Below are positions 27,513 through 36,616 of a DNA stretch of 55,405 nucleotides, piece by piece. Within the stretch, counting starts at the first letter, position 1. Each line of letters opens with the position of its first letter. Below the pieces are notes generated by a model. It saw only the letters and a program-made list of their open reading frames with translations, did no database searches and was not told where the DNA came from. The stretch lies in the NCBI GenBank assembly GCA_025359985.1, contig JANYDB010000045.1, positions 1-55,405 of the forward strand, given 5' to 3'. The translations under genes were made by a program, and so were the position numbers. The DNA is from Burkholderiales bacterium (GTDB lineage: Bacteria > Pseudomonadota > Gammaproteobacteria > Burkholderiales > Usitatibacteraceae).

Positions 27513-27528
27513 ACTTGTCTAGACAAGT
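27513..27528. promoter_or_regulatory. HutC-type operator between hutU and hutC
   Basis: ACTTGTCTAGACAAGT is a perfect 16-base palindrome. GntR/HutC-family repressors bind TTGT-N4-ACAA sites of this kind and are released by urocanate. It lies in the 111-base divergent region, so one site can control hutUH (leftward) and hutCDIGF (rightward), including autoregulation of hutC. Confidence 0.85.
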
Positions 27529-27550
27529 GCAGTCAAGTATTCTTTCATCC

Positions 27551-28270
27551 ATGGTCAATACATCCCCAGCCCCTGCCGCGCCGTACGCTCAGGTAAAACA
27601 ATATCTGAAGAAACATCTTCAGCGGGGCCGCTGGCCGCCCGGGGCGCTGATGCCATCCGAGGCAGAGCTGGTGGCCGAATTCGGCGTGAGCCGGATGACG
27701 GTCAATCGTGCTTTTCGTGAATTGCAGGTTGAGGGCCTGATTAATCGCGTGCAGGGTGTTGGCACTTTTGCCGCATCTTTGCACCGTGTCTCATCAACTC
27801 TCAAAATCCGCGATCTGCACAGCGAAATCGTTGCCCGCGGCCATGCCCATCATGCAGAGATTCATGTCGCCCGTGAAGAATCCGCGACCGCAGCTGTCGC
27901 TGAGCGCCTCGGCCTCCTTAAAGGTGCTGCGGTATTCCACACCTTGATCGTGCATCATGAAAACGATGTGCCTTTGCAGTGTGAAGATCGCTATGTGAAT
28001 CCCGCTTGCGCACCGGATTATTTACGGGTTGATTTTACGCAGACAACGCCAACCCACTATCTGCTGGAGGTTGCCCCGCTATGGGAGGCGCAATATTCAA
28101 TTGAGGCGGCTGCACCGACGGCGAGAGAGGCAAAATTACTTGGCATCGCCCGTCATGATGCATGCCTTATTATGGTGCGGCGCACTGTGAGCCGCAATCT
28201 GCCGGTGACCGTGGCGCGATTAGTGCATCCAGGCTCGCGCTATCTGCTCGAAGGACAGTTCAAACCATGA
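27551..28270 (+). CDS. hutC: Histidine-utilisation repressor HutC (GntR family)
   Basis: This 239-residue regulator has a GntR winged helix at about residues 10-78 (PPGALMPSEAELVAEFGVSR, then MTVNRAFRELQ and GVGTFAA). The UTRA ligand-binding domain that senses urocanate in this family follows (VFHTLIVHHENDVPLQCEDR, then PTHYLL). ATG 27551 was chosen because the frame upstream crosses the operator and would add 33 atypical residues. It represses both hut transcription units until urocanate accumulates (family knowledge). It overlaps hutD by four bases. Confidence 0.92.
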   Translation: MVNTSPAPAAPYAQVKQYLKKHLQRGRWPPGALMPSEAELVAEFGVSRMTVNRAFRELQVEGLINRVQGVGTFAASLHRVSSTLKIRDLHSEIVARGHAHHAEIHVAREESATAAVAERLGLLKGAAVFHTLIVHHENDVPLQCEDRYVNPACAPDYLRVDFTQTTPTHYLLEVAPLWEAQYSIEAAAPTAREAKLLGIARHDACLIMVRRTVSRNLPVTVARLVHPGSRYLLEGQFKP

Positions 28271-28851
28271 AGCCCGACATAATCCAGATGCATGAGATCG
28301 CACCGCAAGCATGGCGCAATGGTGGCGGCCAGACGCGTGAACTACGCCGATGGCCGCGTACAGATTCGCCGTGGCAAATGCGCATTAGCTTGGCTGATAT
28401 TGAACATGATGGCCCCTTCTCAGCGTTTGAAAATGTGCAGCGCTGGTTCGTGGTGGTGGCAGGTGCTGGCGTCAGATTACGGTTCACCGATGATGAAAAA
28501 CACCTAACAAACACCAGCGCCCCACTATGTTTTGAGGGTGGCTCGCCGCCCGATTGTCAGTTGATCGATGGGCCCACACGCGATTTGAATCTGATGGTTC
28601 GCGAGGGCTCAGGCAGTATGCACACCACCTGGGATCGGCTGGCATGGCGCACCACGTCGGCACAATGCGGATTATTCGCGGCTGAAGCGGGATTTATCCA
28701 TATCGGCGCAAAACCGGTGGCACCGATTGCCGCGCATACATTGGTGTGGTTCGAACAAACGCCGCCATCTCCACTTCTGTTTGAGGTGTTACATCCGTCC
28801 ACCAACCCGGCGGGCTGGTGGTTAAGCTTTACAGCAAAAGAGCAGCGTTAA
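28267..28851 (+). CDS. hutD: HutD family protein
   Basis: This 194-residue cupin-fold protein carries the HutD/Ves signature APQAWRNGGGQTRELRRWP near the N-terminus and WQMRISLADIEHDGPFSAF. In Pseudomonas, HutD is proposed to limit over-activity of the pathway by binding an intermediate such as formylglutamate or urocanate. The ATG overlaps the hutC stop (ATGA) and its TAA overlaps the hutI ATG by one base, placing it firmly in the operon. Confidence 0.9.
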   Translation: MKPDIIQMHEIAPQAWRNGGGQTRELRRWPRTDSPWQMRISLADIEHDGPFSAFENVQRWFVVVAGAGVRLRFTDDEKHLTNTSAPLCFEGGSPPDCQLIDGPTRDLNLMVREGSGSMHTTWDRLAWRTTSAQCGLFAAEAGFIHIGAKPVAPIAAHTLVWFEQTPPSPLLFEVLHPSTNPAGWWLSFTAKEQR

Positions 28852-30065
28852 TGACCACGCTATGGCACAACGCAAAAATCGCGACGATGACCCGCGCCAC
28901 CGCTTGGGGCTTGATCGAACGCGGCGCGATTGTCACCGATGATGCAAGCATCATCTGGGTTGGCGCCGAGGCAGAATGCCCTGCTGAGCTGATGTCACAC
29001 ATCACCGTACGACATGATCTTGAGCGCGCTTTACTTACGCCGGGCCTGATCGATTGTCACACTCATCTGGTGTATGGCGGGGATCGAGCGAAAGAGTTCG
29101 AGCTCAGGTTGCAAGGCGCAAGCTATGCCGAGATTGCGCACGCTGGGGGCGGGATTCGATCAACGGTGTTAGCAACGCGCCGTGCAGACGATGCGACGCT
29201 GTTCAAAACCGGCTGCGCACGTGCCCGTCTGCTCATGGCCGAAGGCGTAACAACGCTGGAAATAAAATCTGGCTACGGACTGACGCAGCTAGACGAGGCA
29301 CGCATGCTACGAGTGGCTCGATTGATCGGTGAGGCGTTGCAGATTACGGTGCGCACTACTTATCTTGCCGCGCACGCGCTACCGCCCGAGTTTGACGGCC
29401 GTGCTGATGATTATATTGATGCGCTAAATGATTGGATGACAGCACTGAATGCGGAGAGTCTGATTGACGCGGTGGATGGATTCTGTGAGCACATCGGTTT
29501 CACGCCATCACAGACGCGACGCGTATTTGCCCGCGCCCAACATATAGGTCTGCCAGTCAAGTTACATGCTGAACAATTATCCGACCAAAGTGGCGCAGCA
29601 CTGGCGGCAGAATTCAATGCGCTATCCTGCGATCACCTTGAGTTTTTAAGCGCACATGGCGTACAAGCCATGCAGAACAGCGGCAGTGTCGCGGTATTAC
29701 TGCCTGGTGCGTTTTATTTTTTGCGTGCAACCCAATTGCCGCCGATACAGGCGCTGCGTGATGCCGGGGTGCCGATAGCGGTCGCCACCGACCATAACCC
29801 CGGAACATCGCCCTGCCTGTCGCCCCTGCTGATGCTCAATATGGCCTGCACGCTATTTCGCCTCACGCCCGAAGAGGCATTACGTGGCATGACCGTAAAC
29901 GCAGCGTGTGCACTCGGCTTGGCGGCAACTCACGGCACGCTGGAGATGGGCAAGCGTGCTGATTTCGCGGTGTGGGATGTGGATCATCCTCATGAACTGG
30001 CCTACTGGTTTGGGCATAACCCCTGTCGGCATATCGTCACGGGTGGCAAGATGCGCGAACGGTGA
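28851..30065 (+). CDS. hutI: Imidazolonepropionase HutI
   Basis: This 404-residue metal-dependent amidohydrolase opens imidazolonepropionate to formimidoylglutamate. The metal motif HxH is in PGLIDCHTHLVYGGDRAKEF. Further ligands lie in TTYLAAHALPPEF, KLHAEQLSD and VATDHNPGTSPC. ATG 28851 overlaps the last base of the hutD stop; its stop overlaps a GTG at 30062 ahead of hutG. The length is typical. Confidence 0.95.
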   Translation: MTTLWHNAKIATMTRATAWGLIERGAIVTDDASIIWVGAEAECPAELMSHITVRHDLERALLTPGLIDCHTHLVYGGDRAKEFELRLQGASYAEIAHAGGGIRSTVLATRRADDATLFKTGCARARLLMAEGVTTLEIKSGYGLTQLDEARMLRVARLIGEALQITVRTTYLAAHALPPEFDGRADDYIDALNDWMTALNAESLIDAVDGFCEHIGFTPSQTRRVFARAQHIGLPVKLHAEQLSDQSGAALAAEFNALSCDHLEFLSAHGVQAMQNSGSVAVLLPGAFYFLRATQLPPIQALRDAGVPIAVATDHNPGTSPCLSPLLMLNMACTLFRLTPEEALRGMTVNAACALGLAATHGTLEMGKRADFAVWDVDHPHELAYWFGHNPCRHIVTGGKMRER

Positions 30066-30073
30066 TCAACCCC

Positions 30074-30874
30074 ATGAACGAACCTATTTTTACCCTGCAA
30101 CAAGGTTCGTTACCGCTGCTGGTCAGCCTGCCGCATGTGGGCACCGTGATTCCGGCTGCGCTGCGCCTACACTATGTTAGCCGCGCACTCGCGACCGAAG
30201 ATACTGACTGGCATCTCGACAAACTGTACGACTTTGCAGCTGCGATGGGTGCCAGCATGCTGGTGCCCCTCTATTCACGCTACGTGATCGACCTTAATCG
30301 TCCGCCCGAAAATAAGCCTCTGTACGCAGACCTAAACAACACCGAGCTATGCCCTACCCGCGCCTTCAGTGGCGTTGCGCTTTATCTTGCGGGTGCAGCA
30401 CCCGATGATGCCGAAATCGCGCGACGACGCGATCACTATTGGCAGCCTTACCACGATGCACTGTCTGCCGAGCTTGAACGTCTGCGCTCAATTCATGGAT
30501 ATGCCATTTTGTTTGACGGGCACAGCATCAAATCCGAATTGCCATGGTTGTTCGAGGGCCGCTTGCCTGATCTGAATCTCGGCACGGTAAATGGCAGCAG
30601 TTGTGCGGCATCGCTGCGGTCGGCATTGTCCGTCGCGCTGCAATCGCAATCACAGGCTACGCATGTTGTGGATGGCCGCTTCAAGGGTGGCTACATCACC
30701 CGCCACTATGGCCGACCTGATTTGCAGGTGCATGCCGTGCAACTTGAAATGTGCTGGCATTGTTATATGCCGGAGTGCGCGCCCTTTCGGTATGACTCGA
30801 CCCGGGCAGCGCATCTGCAACCGCTATTGAAAAAATTCATCCAAACCATGATCGACTGGAAACCCGATGTCTAA
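30074..30874 (+). CDS. hutG: N-formylglutamate deformylase HutG
   Basis: This 266-residue enzyme is of the N-formylglutamate amidohydrolase family, not the arginase-like formimidoylglutamase. It cleaves N-formylglutamate to glutamate and formate. Motifs are LPLLVSLPHVGTVIP, DTDWHLDKLYDFA, RYVIDLNRPPENKPLY, FDGHSIKSELP and RFKGGYITRHYG. ATG 30074 matches the usual N-terminus; a GTG at 30062 overlapping the hutI stop is the alternative and would add four residues. It overlaps hutF by eight bases. Confidence 0.94.
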   Translation: MNEPIFTLQQGSLPLLVSLPHVGTVIPAALRLHYVSRALATEDTDWHLDKLYDFAAAMGASMLVPLYSRYVIDLNRPPENKPLYADLNNTELCPTRAFSGVALYLAGAAPDDAEIARRRDHYWQPYHDALSAELERLRSIHGYAILFDGHSIKSELPWLFEGRLPDLNLGTVNGSSCAASLRSALSVALQSQSQATHVVDGRFKGGYITRHYGRPDLQVHAVQLEMCWHCYMPECAPFRYDSTRAAHLQPLLKKFIQTMIDWKPDV

Positions 30875-32258
30875 TCCACAACGCTTATGGGCACCGCGTG
30901 CCTGGCTGGCCGATGGCTGGCATCACCGCGTGTTACTCACGATCGGCGCGGATGGCCATTGGGCAGACGTGGTGGCAGATAGCGCCCCGCCTGCCGATGC
31001 CATGGTGCTGACAGGCACAGCGCTGCCGGGCTTGGTCAACGCGCACAGCCATGCGTTTCAGCGCGCCTTTGCGGGCCTCGCTGAGCGAAACGAAAATGGA
31101 GCCGACACTTTCTGGTCGTGGCGCGAACGCATGTATCGGGTTGCACTGCGCATCACGCCTGAGCAACTTGAAGCGATCGCCGCACAACTCTATGTGGAGT
31201 TGTTACGTGGTGGCTATACCCAAGTCTGCGAGTTTCACTACCTGCAACATGATCCGGAGGGCACACCCTATGCAGACCCACTACGGCTGTCGTGGGCGCT
31301 GGCTGATGCGGCTCACCATGCTGGCGTGGGTCTTACCATGCTGCCGGTGTTGTACGAACGTGCCGGATTCAATCAATCTACATTGCATCTTGATCAGCGG
31401 CGTTTTGCCACTACGCCTGCCAGCGTGTGGGCCGCTCGTGAAGCATTGCAGCGCAGCGCTCGGCCACTGCTGAATGCTGGGGTCGCAATTCATTCACTAC
31501 GTGCCTGCACACCCGCCTCCATCGTTTTATTGCGCGCGCTCACCAGCGGCATGGATGATGGCCCCATGCATATCCATGTTAGCGAACAGGTGCAGGAAGT
31601 TGAAGCGTGCGTCGCAACTCTCGGCGCACGGCCTGTCGAATGGCTGGCACGTGAAGGCTTGCTTGATCCGCGCTGGCAACTGGTACACGCCACCCATACG
31701 GTGACGAAGGAAATAGATGCGGTTGCACAAAGCCGCGCAGGTGTAGTGATCTGCCCAAGTACCGAGGCCAATCTGGGTGATGGCTTGTGCGATTTGCAGC
31801 ACTGGCTTGCAAGCGCCACACCGATGTCAATTGGCTCCGACAGCCACGTCACGCGTGACTGGCGCGAAGAATTGCGGCTACTTGAATATGGCCAGCGTCT
31901 CAAGCTGCAGGAACGCAATATCAGTGCATCTGCGCTGCAGGACATGCCCTCAACCGCTGAGCGGCTTTGGCGGCGTGTACAAAGCGGCGGCGCGGCGGCA
32001 GCCGGATTCAAGCATTGGGGTCTGACCGTTGGCGCACGCGCGGATTTGCTGGTGATGGAATCGCGCGATAGCAATCTGCTCGGTGTGCCGAATGCGCAGC
32101 AACTCGATGCGCTAATATTTTCCAGCCCGACCAACCCGTGGCGTGAAGTGCTGGTGGCGGGCCAATGGGTGGTGCGCGCACATCATCATGCACGTGCTGA
32201 TGACATTGCGGGCCGGTTTGGTGAGGCAATGCGGTCGCTGTGGGGTGAAGCGGATTAA
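30867..32258 (+). CDS. hutF: Formimidoylglutamate deiminase HutF
   Basis: This 463-residue amidohydrolase converts N-formimidoylglutamate to N-formylglutamate plus ammonia, feeding HutG. The zinc motif HxH is in LPGLVNAHSHAFQRAFAG; other ligand regions are EFHYLQHDPEG, HIHVSEQVQEVE, HATHTVTKEI and SIGSDSHVTRDW. HutF together with HutG defines the five-step histidine route. It is the last gene of the operon. No histidine or urocanate permease gene follows. Confidence 0.95.
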   Translation: MSNPQRLWAPRAWLADGWHHRVLLTIGADGHWADVVADSAPPADAMVLTGTALPGLVNAHSHAFQRAFAGLAERNENGADTFWSWRERMYRVALRITPEQLEAIAAQLYVELLRGGYTQVCEFHYLQHDPEGTPYADPLRLSWALADAAHHAGVGLTMLPVLYERAGFNQSTLHLDQRRFATTPASVWAAREALQRSARPLLNAGVAIHSLRACTPASIVLLRALTSGMDDGPMHIHVSEQVQEVEACVATLGARPVEWLAREGLLDPRWQLVHATHTVTKEIDAVAQSRAGVVICPSTEANLGDGLCDLQHWLASATPMSIGSDSHVTRDWREELRLLEYGQRLKLQERNISASALQDMPSTAERLWRRVQSGGAAAAGFKHWGLTVGARADLLVMESRDSNLLGVPNAQQLDALIFSSPTNPWREVLVAGQWVVRAHHHARADDIAGRFGEAMRSLWGEAD

Positions 32259-32328
32259 GGTTGCGTGTCAGCGGCATTCCGCGCAAAATTAATGTTGTAA
32301 TTTCTATAACATTTCGGAGGGAAATATC

Positions 32329-32730
32329 ATGCAGCCGATTCGCTTGCTCGTAAAAGCTACCGCCTGTTTTGCCCTATTTGCCGGTCTCATTTCTGCCACC
32401 GCGCAAGATTCGCCAGGACGCACCGAAATGAAACGTGCCGATTTATCCGGTGCACCCGGCATGGAAGTTGTCAGCTCCATCGTTGAATTTAAACCCGGTG
32501 ATGAAGTAGCACGACACACCCATCACGGCGTAGAAAGTGGCTATATTTTGCAGGGCGCCAAAGTCCAGTATCCAGGCAAAGAAGCCATCACGCTCGAAGC
32601 TGGCGCGCCCATTTTGAATCTACGCGATGTGGTGCATGGCGGCTATAAAGTGGTCGGCGATAAATCGCTGAAATTGTTCACGGTACATGTCGTTGATAAA
32701 GGCAAGCCACTGTACGAATACGTGAAGTAA
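32329..32730 (+). CDS. Exported cupin-domain protein
   Basis: This 133-residue protein has a strong ribosome binding site (GGAGGG) and a signal peptide (MQPIRLLVKATACFALFAGL, ending TATA before QDSPGRTEM). The cupin motif 1 is partly visible as RHTHHGVESGYILQG (two metal-type His and Glu), and motif 2 as RDVVHGGYKVVG. Small exported cupins of this type are common and have no assigned substrate. It is followed by repeat copy A. Confidence 0.85.
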   Translation: MQPIRLLVKATACFALFAGLISATAQDSPGRTEMKRADLSGAPGMEVVSSIVEFKPGDEVARHTHHGVESGYILQGAKVQYPGKEAITLEAGAPILNLRDVVHGGYKVVGDKSLKLFTVHVVDKGKPLYEYVK

Positions 32731-32780
32731 TGTTTCAGATTAGTGCCACCCGCCGATACATGAAAATGTTTTCAACGAAC

Positions 32781-32846
32781 AAACTCTAGTATTGACCAGT
32801 GTTTCAAGCCACAAGTAGTTGAAAGTACCCGTCAATACTAGAGTTT
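32781..32846 (-). repeat. 66-bp palindromic repeat, copy A (best hairpin)
   Basis: The outer 16 bases are perfect inverted repeats (32781-32796 and 32831-32846, AAACTCTAGTATTGAC and its complement). An inner TTTCAA/TTGAAA pair continues the stem. It lies between the convergent cupin and SNF2 genes, where the hairpin could also end transcription from both sides. Confidence 0.75.
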
Positions 32847-32890
32847 CACTTTAAAAATATCTTGCTGACTTTAAACGCTTGCCTGCTTTT

Positions 32891-35800
32891 TTATCCCAAC
32901 GGCTCAAACAGCGCCTTCAAATCATCCGCATTCAAGGCCTTGGTTGCACCGGTATCGCCGGCGAGAATACCCGCTGCCAATGCCGCTTTGCCCGCTTGTA
33001 GTGCCACGATTTTTTCCTCAACCGTGCCGCGGGCGACGAGCTTGTAAACAAACACGGGCTTGGTTTGGCCGATGCGATGGGCGCGGTCGGTCGCCTGATT
33101 TTCTACCGCCGGATTCCACCAGGGATCGTAGTGAATCACGGTATCGGCGGCGGTCAAGGTAAGGCCGGTACCGCCCGCTTTCAAACTGATGAGAAATAAA
33201 TTGACTTCGCCATCCTGAAATTTTTTCACCGGGGTTACACGATCACGCGTGTCGCCGGTGAGCTTGACATAGGCGATTTTGCGTGCAGTGAGTTCAGCCT
33301 CGATCAACGTCAGCATGCTGGTAAATTGCGAGAACACCAGAATCGAACGGCCTTCATCAAGCAGCTCCTGCAGCATGTCTATCAACACCTCAAGCTTGGC
33401 TGAGGGGGGTGGCTTTTGTGAGTTGGTTGAGACACTTTTGAGCAAGCGCGGATCACAGCAAATTTGCCGTAATTTCAGCAGCGCGTCGAGCACAATAATA
33501 TGGCTTTTGGCGAAACCGTGCGCGGCGATTTCATCGCGCACCCGCTTGTCCATCGCCACCCGAACCGTTTCATACAGATCGGCCTGTGCGCCGCTGATGT
33601 CGATCTCGCGGATGATCTCGGTTTTCGGCGGCAGGTCTTTGGCGACAGCCGCCTTGGTACGACGCAACAAAAATGGTTTGATACGTCGCGCCAGAAAAGC
33701 CCGGCGCGCGCTGTCCCCTTCGCGTTCAATCGGGGTGCGGTAATGTTGACGAAAGCTGCGCTCATCGCCCAGAAAGCCGGGCAGCAGAAAATTAAACAGT
33801 GACCATAGCTCACCAAGATGATTTTCCAGCGGTGTGCCGGTTAAACATAGCCGATGCTTGGCCGACAGTTCAGCAGCAATGACGGCGGCTTTGGTTTTAG
33901 CATTTTTGATATTTTGTGCTTCATCGAGAACCAGCAAATGCCATTTATGCTTTTTCAGCTCGACCTCATCGCGGGCCAGCAGCGCATAAGTTGTTAACAC
34001 CAGATCATGCGCGCTGATCTGCTCGAAATTTTTCTTGCGGTCGGTACCGTGCGAGAGCAGCACTTTGAGTGTCGGGGTGAATTTGGCGGCTTCTGATTGC
34101 CATACATTCATCATGCTGGTCGGGGCCACCACCAGCACCGGGCAACCTAGTCGGCCTGCCGCTTTTTCCACCAAAATATGTGCGAGCGTCTGCACAGTTT
34201 TGCCCAAACCCATATCATCTGCCAGTACCCCGCCCAAATCGTACGCGGTCAAAAATTGCAGCCAGGCCAGACCGTCTTGTTGATACGGTCTGAGTGACGC
34301 CATAAAATTTTTGGGTGTGGCTACGGCCGCCACAGCGGTAAATCCCGCCAGCTTTTCACCTAACGCAAGCAACCGCTCACCGCCCACCCAGCGCAGCTTG
34401 AGCGCGTGGTCCAGATCGGCTAACCGCGCTGCATCCAGGACGGGCAAACGCAGCTTACGCGTGGTGCTGTCACCATCATCGCGCATGGCAATTTCATGGA
34501 GTACGGTGAGCATGGCACGCACCCGCGCAAAGGGTAGTGAGACGCTGCGCCCGTCCGTTAATGGCAGTGGCACCAGCACCTCCGTGTCATCACCACGACG
34601 CGCAATTGCATCCGCGCTCCAGTCGGCCGGGGCGGCGCGAATCAGCTTGAGCAAAATCGGAATCAGGCTCAAGCGCACGCCCTCCACTTCGATGCCGATT
34701 TCAATATCAAACCAGGCGTTGCCGGACTCTTCTACATCGCCATACCACTCGCTGACGGCGGCAAGATTAAAGCGGAATGCGGGCGTCATTTCGACCCGCC
34801 AGCCCGCGGCACGCAAGGCGGGCACGACGGTCTGCACAAACGCGGTCCAAGCGTGATCAAGGTCAGGATTAACTGGCACAAATGTATTCTGCATACCGGT
34901 CGTCATGCCGCGCGACACGGCTTTTTCGGCGGCTTCAAAACCGGCAGCGCGTAATTCAGCACGAGCATTTTTTTCAGTCTCCGGATGGCGCAATACCCGC
35001 GTGATTTTTTGATTCTCGAAGCGCGTAATCTCGTGAGGCTTTTTATCGTTTGGTTTGGACGCGGCTCGAGCCACGATGCGTTCACCCAAATAATCAAACG
35101 CAAGCTTTGCTGTGTCCACAAACGAGGTGATGGATTTCCATGATTGACGATGCCAGCTTTCCAGCTTGTGTGAATCCAATATCAGCACTGGTACAGGACG
35201 ATAGTCGGCAATGAAAACTTCCGCCACGGTGAGCGGCGGCGGCACGATTTTATGCAGATTGCGCATCGTCATCTCACGCGCCACGCGCTCGACAATGTGC
35301 GCGGGGAGGATCGGTGCGGCAGCCAGCAACGATGCCACCGCCGGTGATAGCGCCGTGTGTAACGGGCCGCATTCACCACGCACTGTATCGATGTACCAGG
35401 GCGGCGCACTGGGGATCACGATACTGATCGGCGGCGCGGCGCAATCAACCGACAATGCCGCCATGCTTGCGCCATTGGCAAGATGACGCCAGCCGACGCT
35501 AGCCTGCCGGGCAGGCGCTTCTATTAAGGGTTTACCCAGCGTGTTCTGAAAATAACAACGGCCGGTGGCGAGAATTTTTTTGAAGGTTTCGTCATAGCGT
35601 TTACCGTTTAGACTGAATTCATAGCCATAGCCAAAGCCTTGTTTGGCGAGGGTCAGTGCGTACAAAATTTCCTGATCGATTTCAAGCACGAAACTGGCTG
35701 GGTTGCGTATCGCATCCGGATTGTTATAGCGGGCCACGCCGCTCAATGCGCCACTTTTCAATACCCGTGCTGACTTCACCGACAATACCGGCGTGTCGCG

Positions 35801-36310
35801 ACCGCTTTGCGATTTCATTTCGAACACATACAGCAAACGCTGGGCAACACCTTCAGGGTATTCATGGTGTTTTTGAATTTGCGCCTGTTCAAGGCGGCTG
35901 AGCCATACATCGATTTCAGTCGGCAGCACTAGATCGCGAACCAGTGGCGCACGAGCCGCTAGATCACGAACCGGCAACGCATTTGGTCTGTCAGTTTTAT
36001 GTGCATCCAGGCTGGCGGGAAATTTTTGCTCCATGATGACGGCGCGCAGCACGGCTGCCACATGCTTGCAATCATTGCCCACTGGGCAACTACAAACGCC
36101 TCTCGCAACCAGCGAGCCGTTGAGCGCTTTGATGCTGATGCTTTGCGCATAGACTTCATCATGTGAGCCCCGCACCGTGCCGATAATGCGTGCCGCGCTC
36201 TCATCGCGTTGCTGCCACTCGAACGAAAGTACATAGCCACGGTTGAAAAGCTCAATGCCACGTGAGATGTAACGCGCACTAAACTGACTGGTTGCAGCGG
36301 TCCATTGCAT
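32891..36310 (-). CDS. SWIM zinc-finger SNF2-type DEAD/DEAH helicase
   Basis: This 1139-residue protein has a SWIM zinc finger near residue 70 (CSCPVGNDCKH), a long variable middle, and a C-terminal SNF2 ATPase. SNF2 motifs are I DDMGLGKTVQTLAH, II VLDEAQNIKN, III CLTGTPLENHLGELWSLFNF, then SILVFSQFTSML (IV), LKAGGTGLTLTAADTVIHYD (V) and NQATDRAHRIGQ (VI). Bacterial SWIM-SNF2 proteins (HepA/RapA relatives) remodel nucleic-acid complexes; partners are unknown. ATG 36310 was preferred over TTG 36316. It stands alone. Confidence 0.92.
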   Translation of the reverse strand: MQWTAATSQFSARYISRGIELFNRGYVLSFEWQQRDESAARIIGTVRGSHDEVYAQSISIKALNGSLVARGVCSCPVGNDCKHVAAVLRAVIMEQKFPASLDAHKTDRPNALPVRDLAARAPLVRDLVLPTEIDVWLSRLEQAQIQKHHEYPEGVAQRLLYVFEMKSQSGRDTPVLSVKSARVLKSGALSGVARYNNPDAIRNPASFVLEIDQEILYALTLAKQGFGYGYEFSLNGKRYDETFKKILATGRCYFQNTLGKPLIEAPARQASVGWRHLANGASMAALSVDCAAPPISIVIPSAPPWYIDTVRGECGPLHTALSPAVASLLAAAPILPAHIVERVAREMTMRNLHKIVPPPLTVAEVFIADYRPVPVLILDSHKLESWHRQSWKSITSFVDTAKLAFDYLGERIVARAASKPNDKKPHEITRFENQKITRVLRHPETEKNARAELRAAGFEAAEKAVSRGMTTGMQNTFVPVNPDLDHAWTAFVQTVVPALRAAGWRVEMTPAFRFNLAAVSEWYGDVEESGNAWFDIEIGIEVEGVRLSLIPILLKLIRAAPADWSADAIARRGDDTEVLVPLPLTDGRSVSLPFARVRAMLTVLHEIAMRDDGDSTTRKLRLPVLDAARLADLDHALKLRWVGGERLLALGEKLAGFTAVAAVATPKNFMASLRPYQQDGLAWLQFLTAYDLGGVLADDMGLGKTVQTLAHILVEKAAGRLGCPVLVVAPTSMMNVWQSEAAKFTPTLKVLLSHGTDRKKNFEQISAHDLVLTTYALLARDEVELKKHKWHLLVLDEAQNIKNAKTKAAVIAAELSAKHRLCLTGTPLENHLGELWSLFNFLLPGFLGDERSFRQHYRTPIEREGDSARRAFLARRIKPFLLRRTKAAVAKDLPPKTEIIREIDISGAQADLYETVRVAMDKRVRDEIAAHGFAKSHIIVLDALLKLRQICCDPRLLKSVSTNSQKPPPSAKLEVLIDMLQELLDEGRSILVFSQFTSMLTLIEAELTARKIAYVKLTGDTRDRVTPVKKFQDGEVNLFLISLKAGGTGLTLTAADTVIHYDPWWNPAVENQATDRAHRIGQTKPVFVYKLVARGTVEEKIVALQAGKAALAAGILAGDTGATKALNADDLKALFEPLG

Positions 36311-36392
36311 CTTCAAAATGGTTTACCCAAATTTATACAAACCCCCATTATGGCCAAGTTACTATTGGAGTTTTAGCTTAATTTAATCAAGC

Positions 36393-36458
36393 AAACTCCA
36401 ATTCTGGCGAGGCCTTTCAGCCATTTTTGGCTTAAAACATCCGTAGATAGGTGGGTTT
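36393..36458 (+). repeat. 66-bp palindromic repeat, copy C
   Basis: It has the same length and ends as copy B (AAACTC start, G-GTTT end). The core AGCCATTTTTGGCTTAAAACA is itself a small hairpin (AGCCA/TGGCT). It lies in the 306-base divergent spacer between the SNF2 and cyclase genes, in which nothing else was recognised. Confidence 0.6.
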
Positions 36459-36616
36459 AAAAATTTACAGTTTCCATTAGGCGTTTATGTTGCCGATCTC
36501 TGTGTCGCGAAATATTCAGATGTTATTGAGATGGTATTCAGATAAAGTACTCTGGCTGAACCACAAAATATCAATCACTTGATGATTAATATGATAAAAA
36601 ATTAAGGGAGTTCGCC

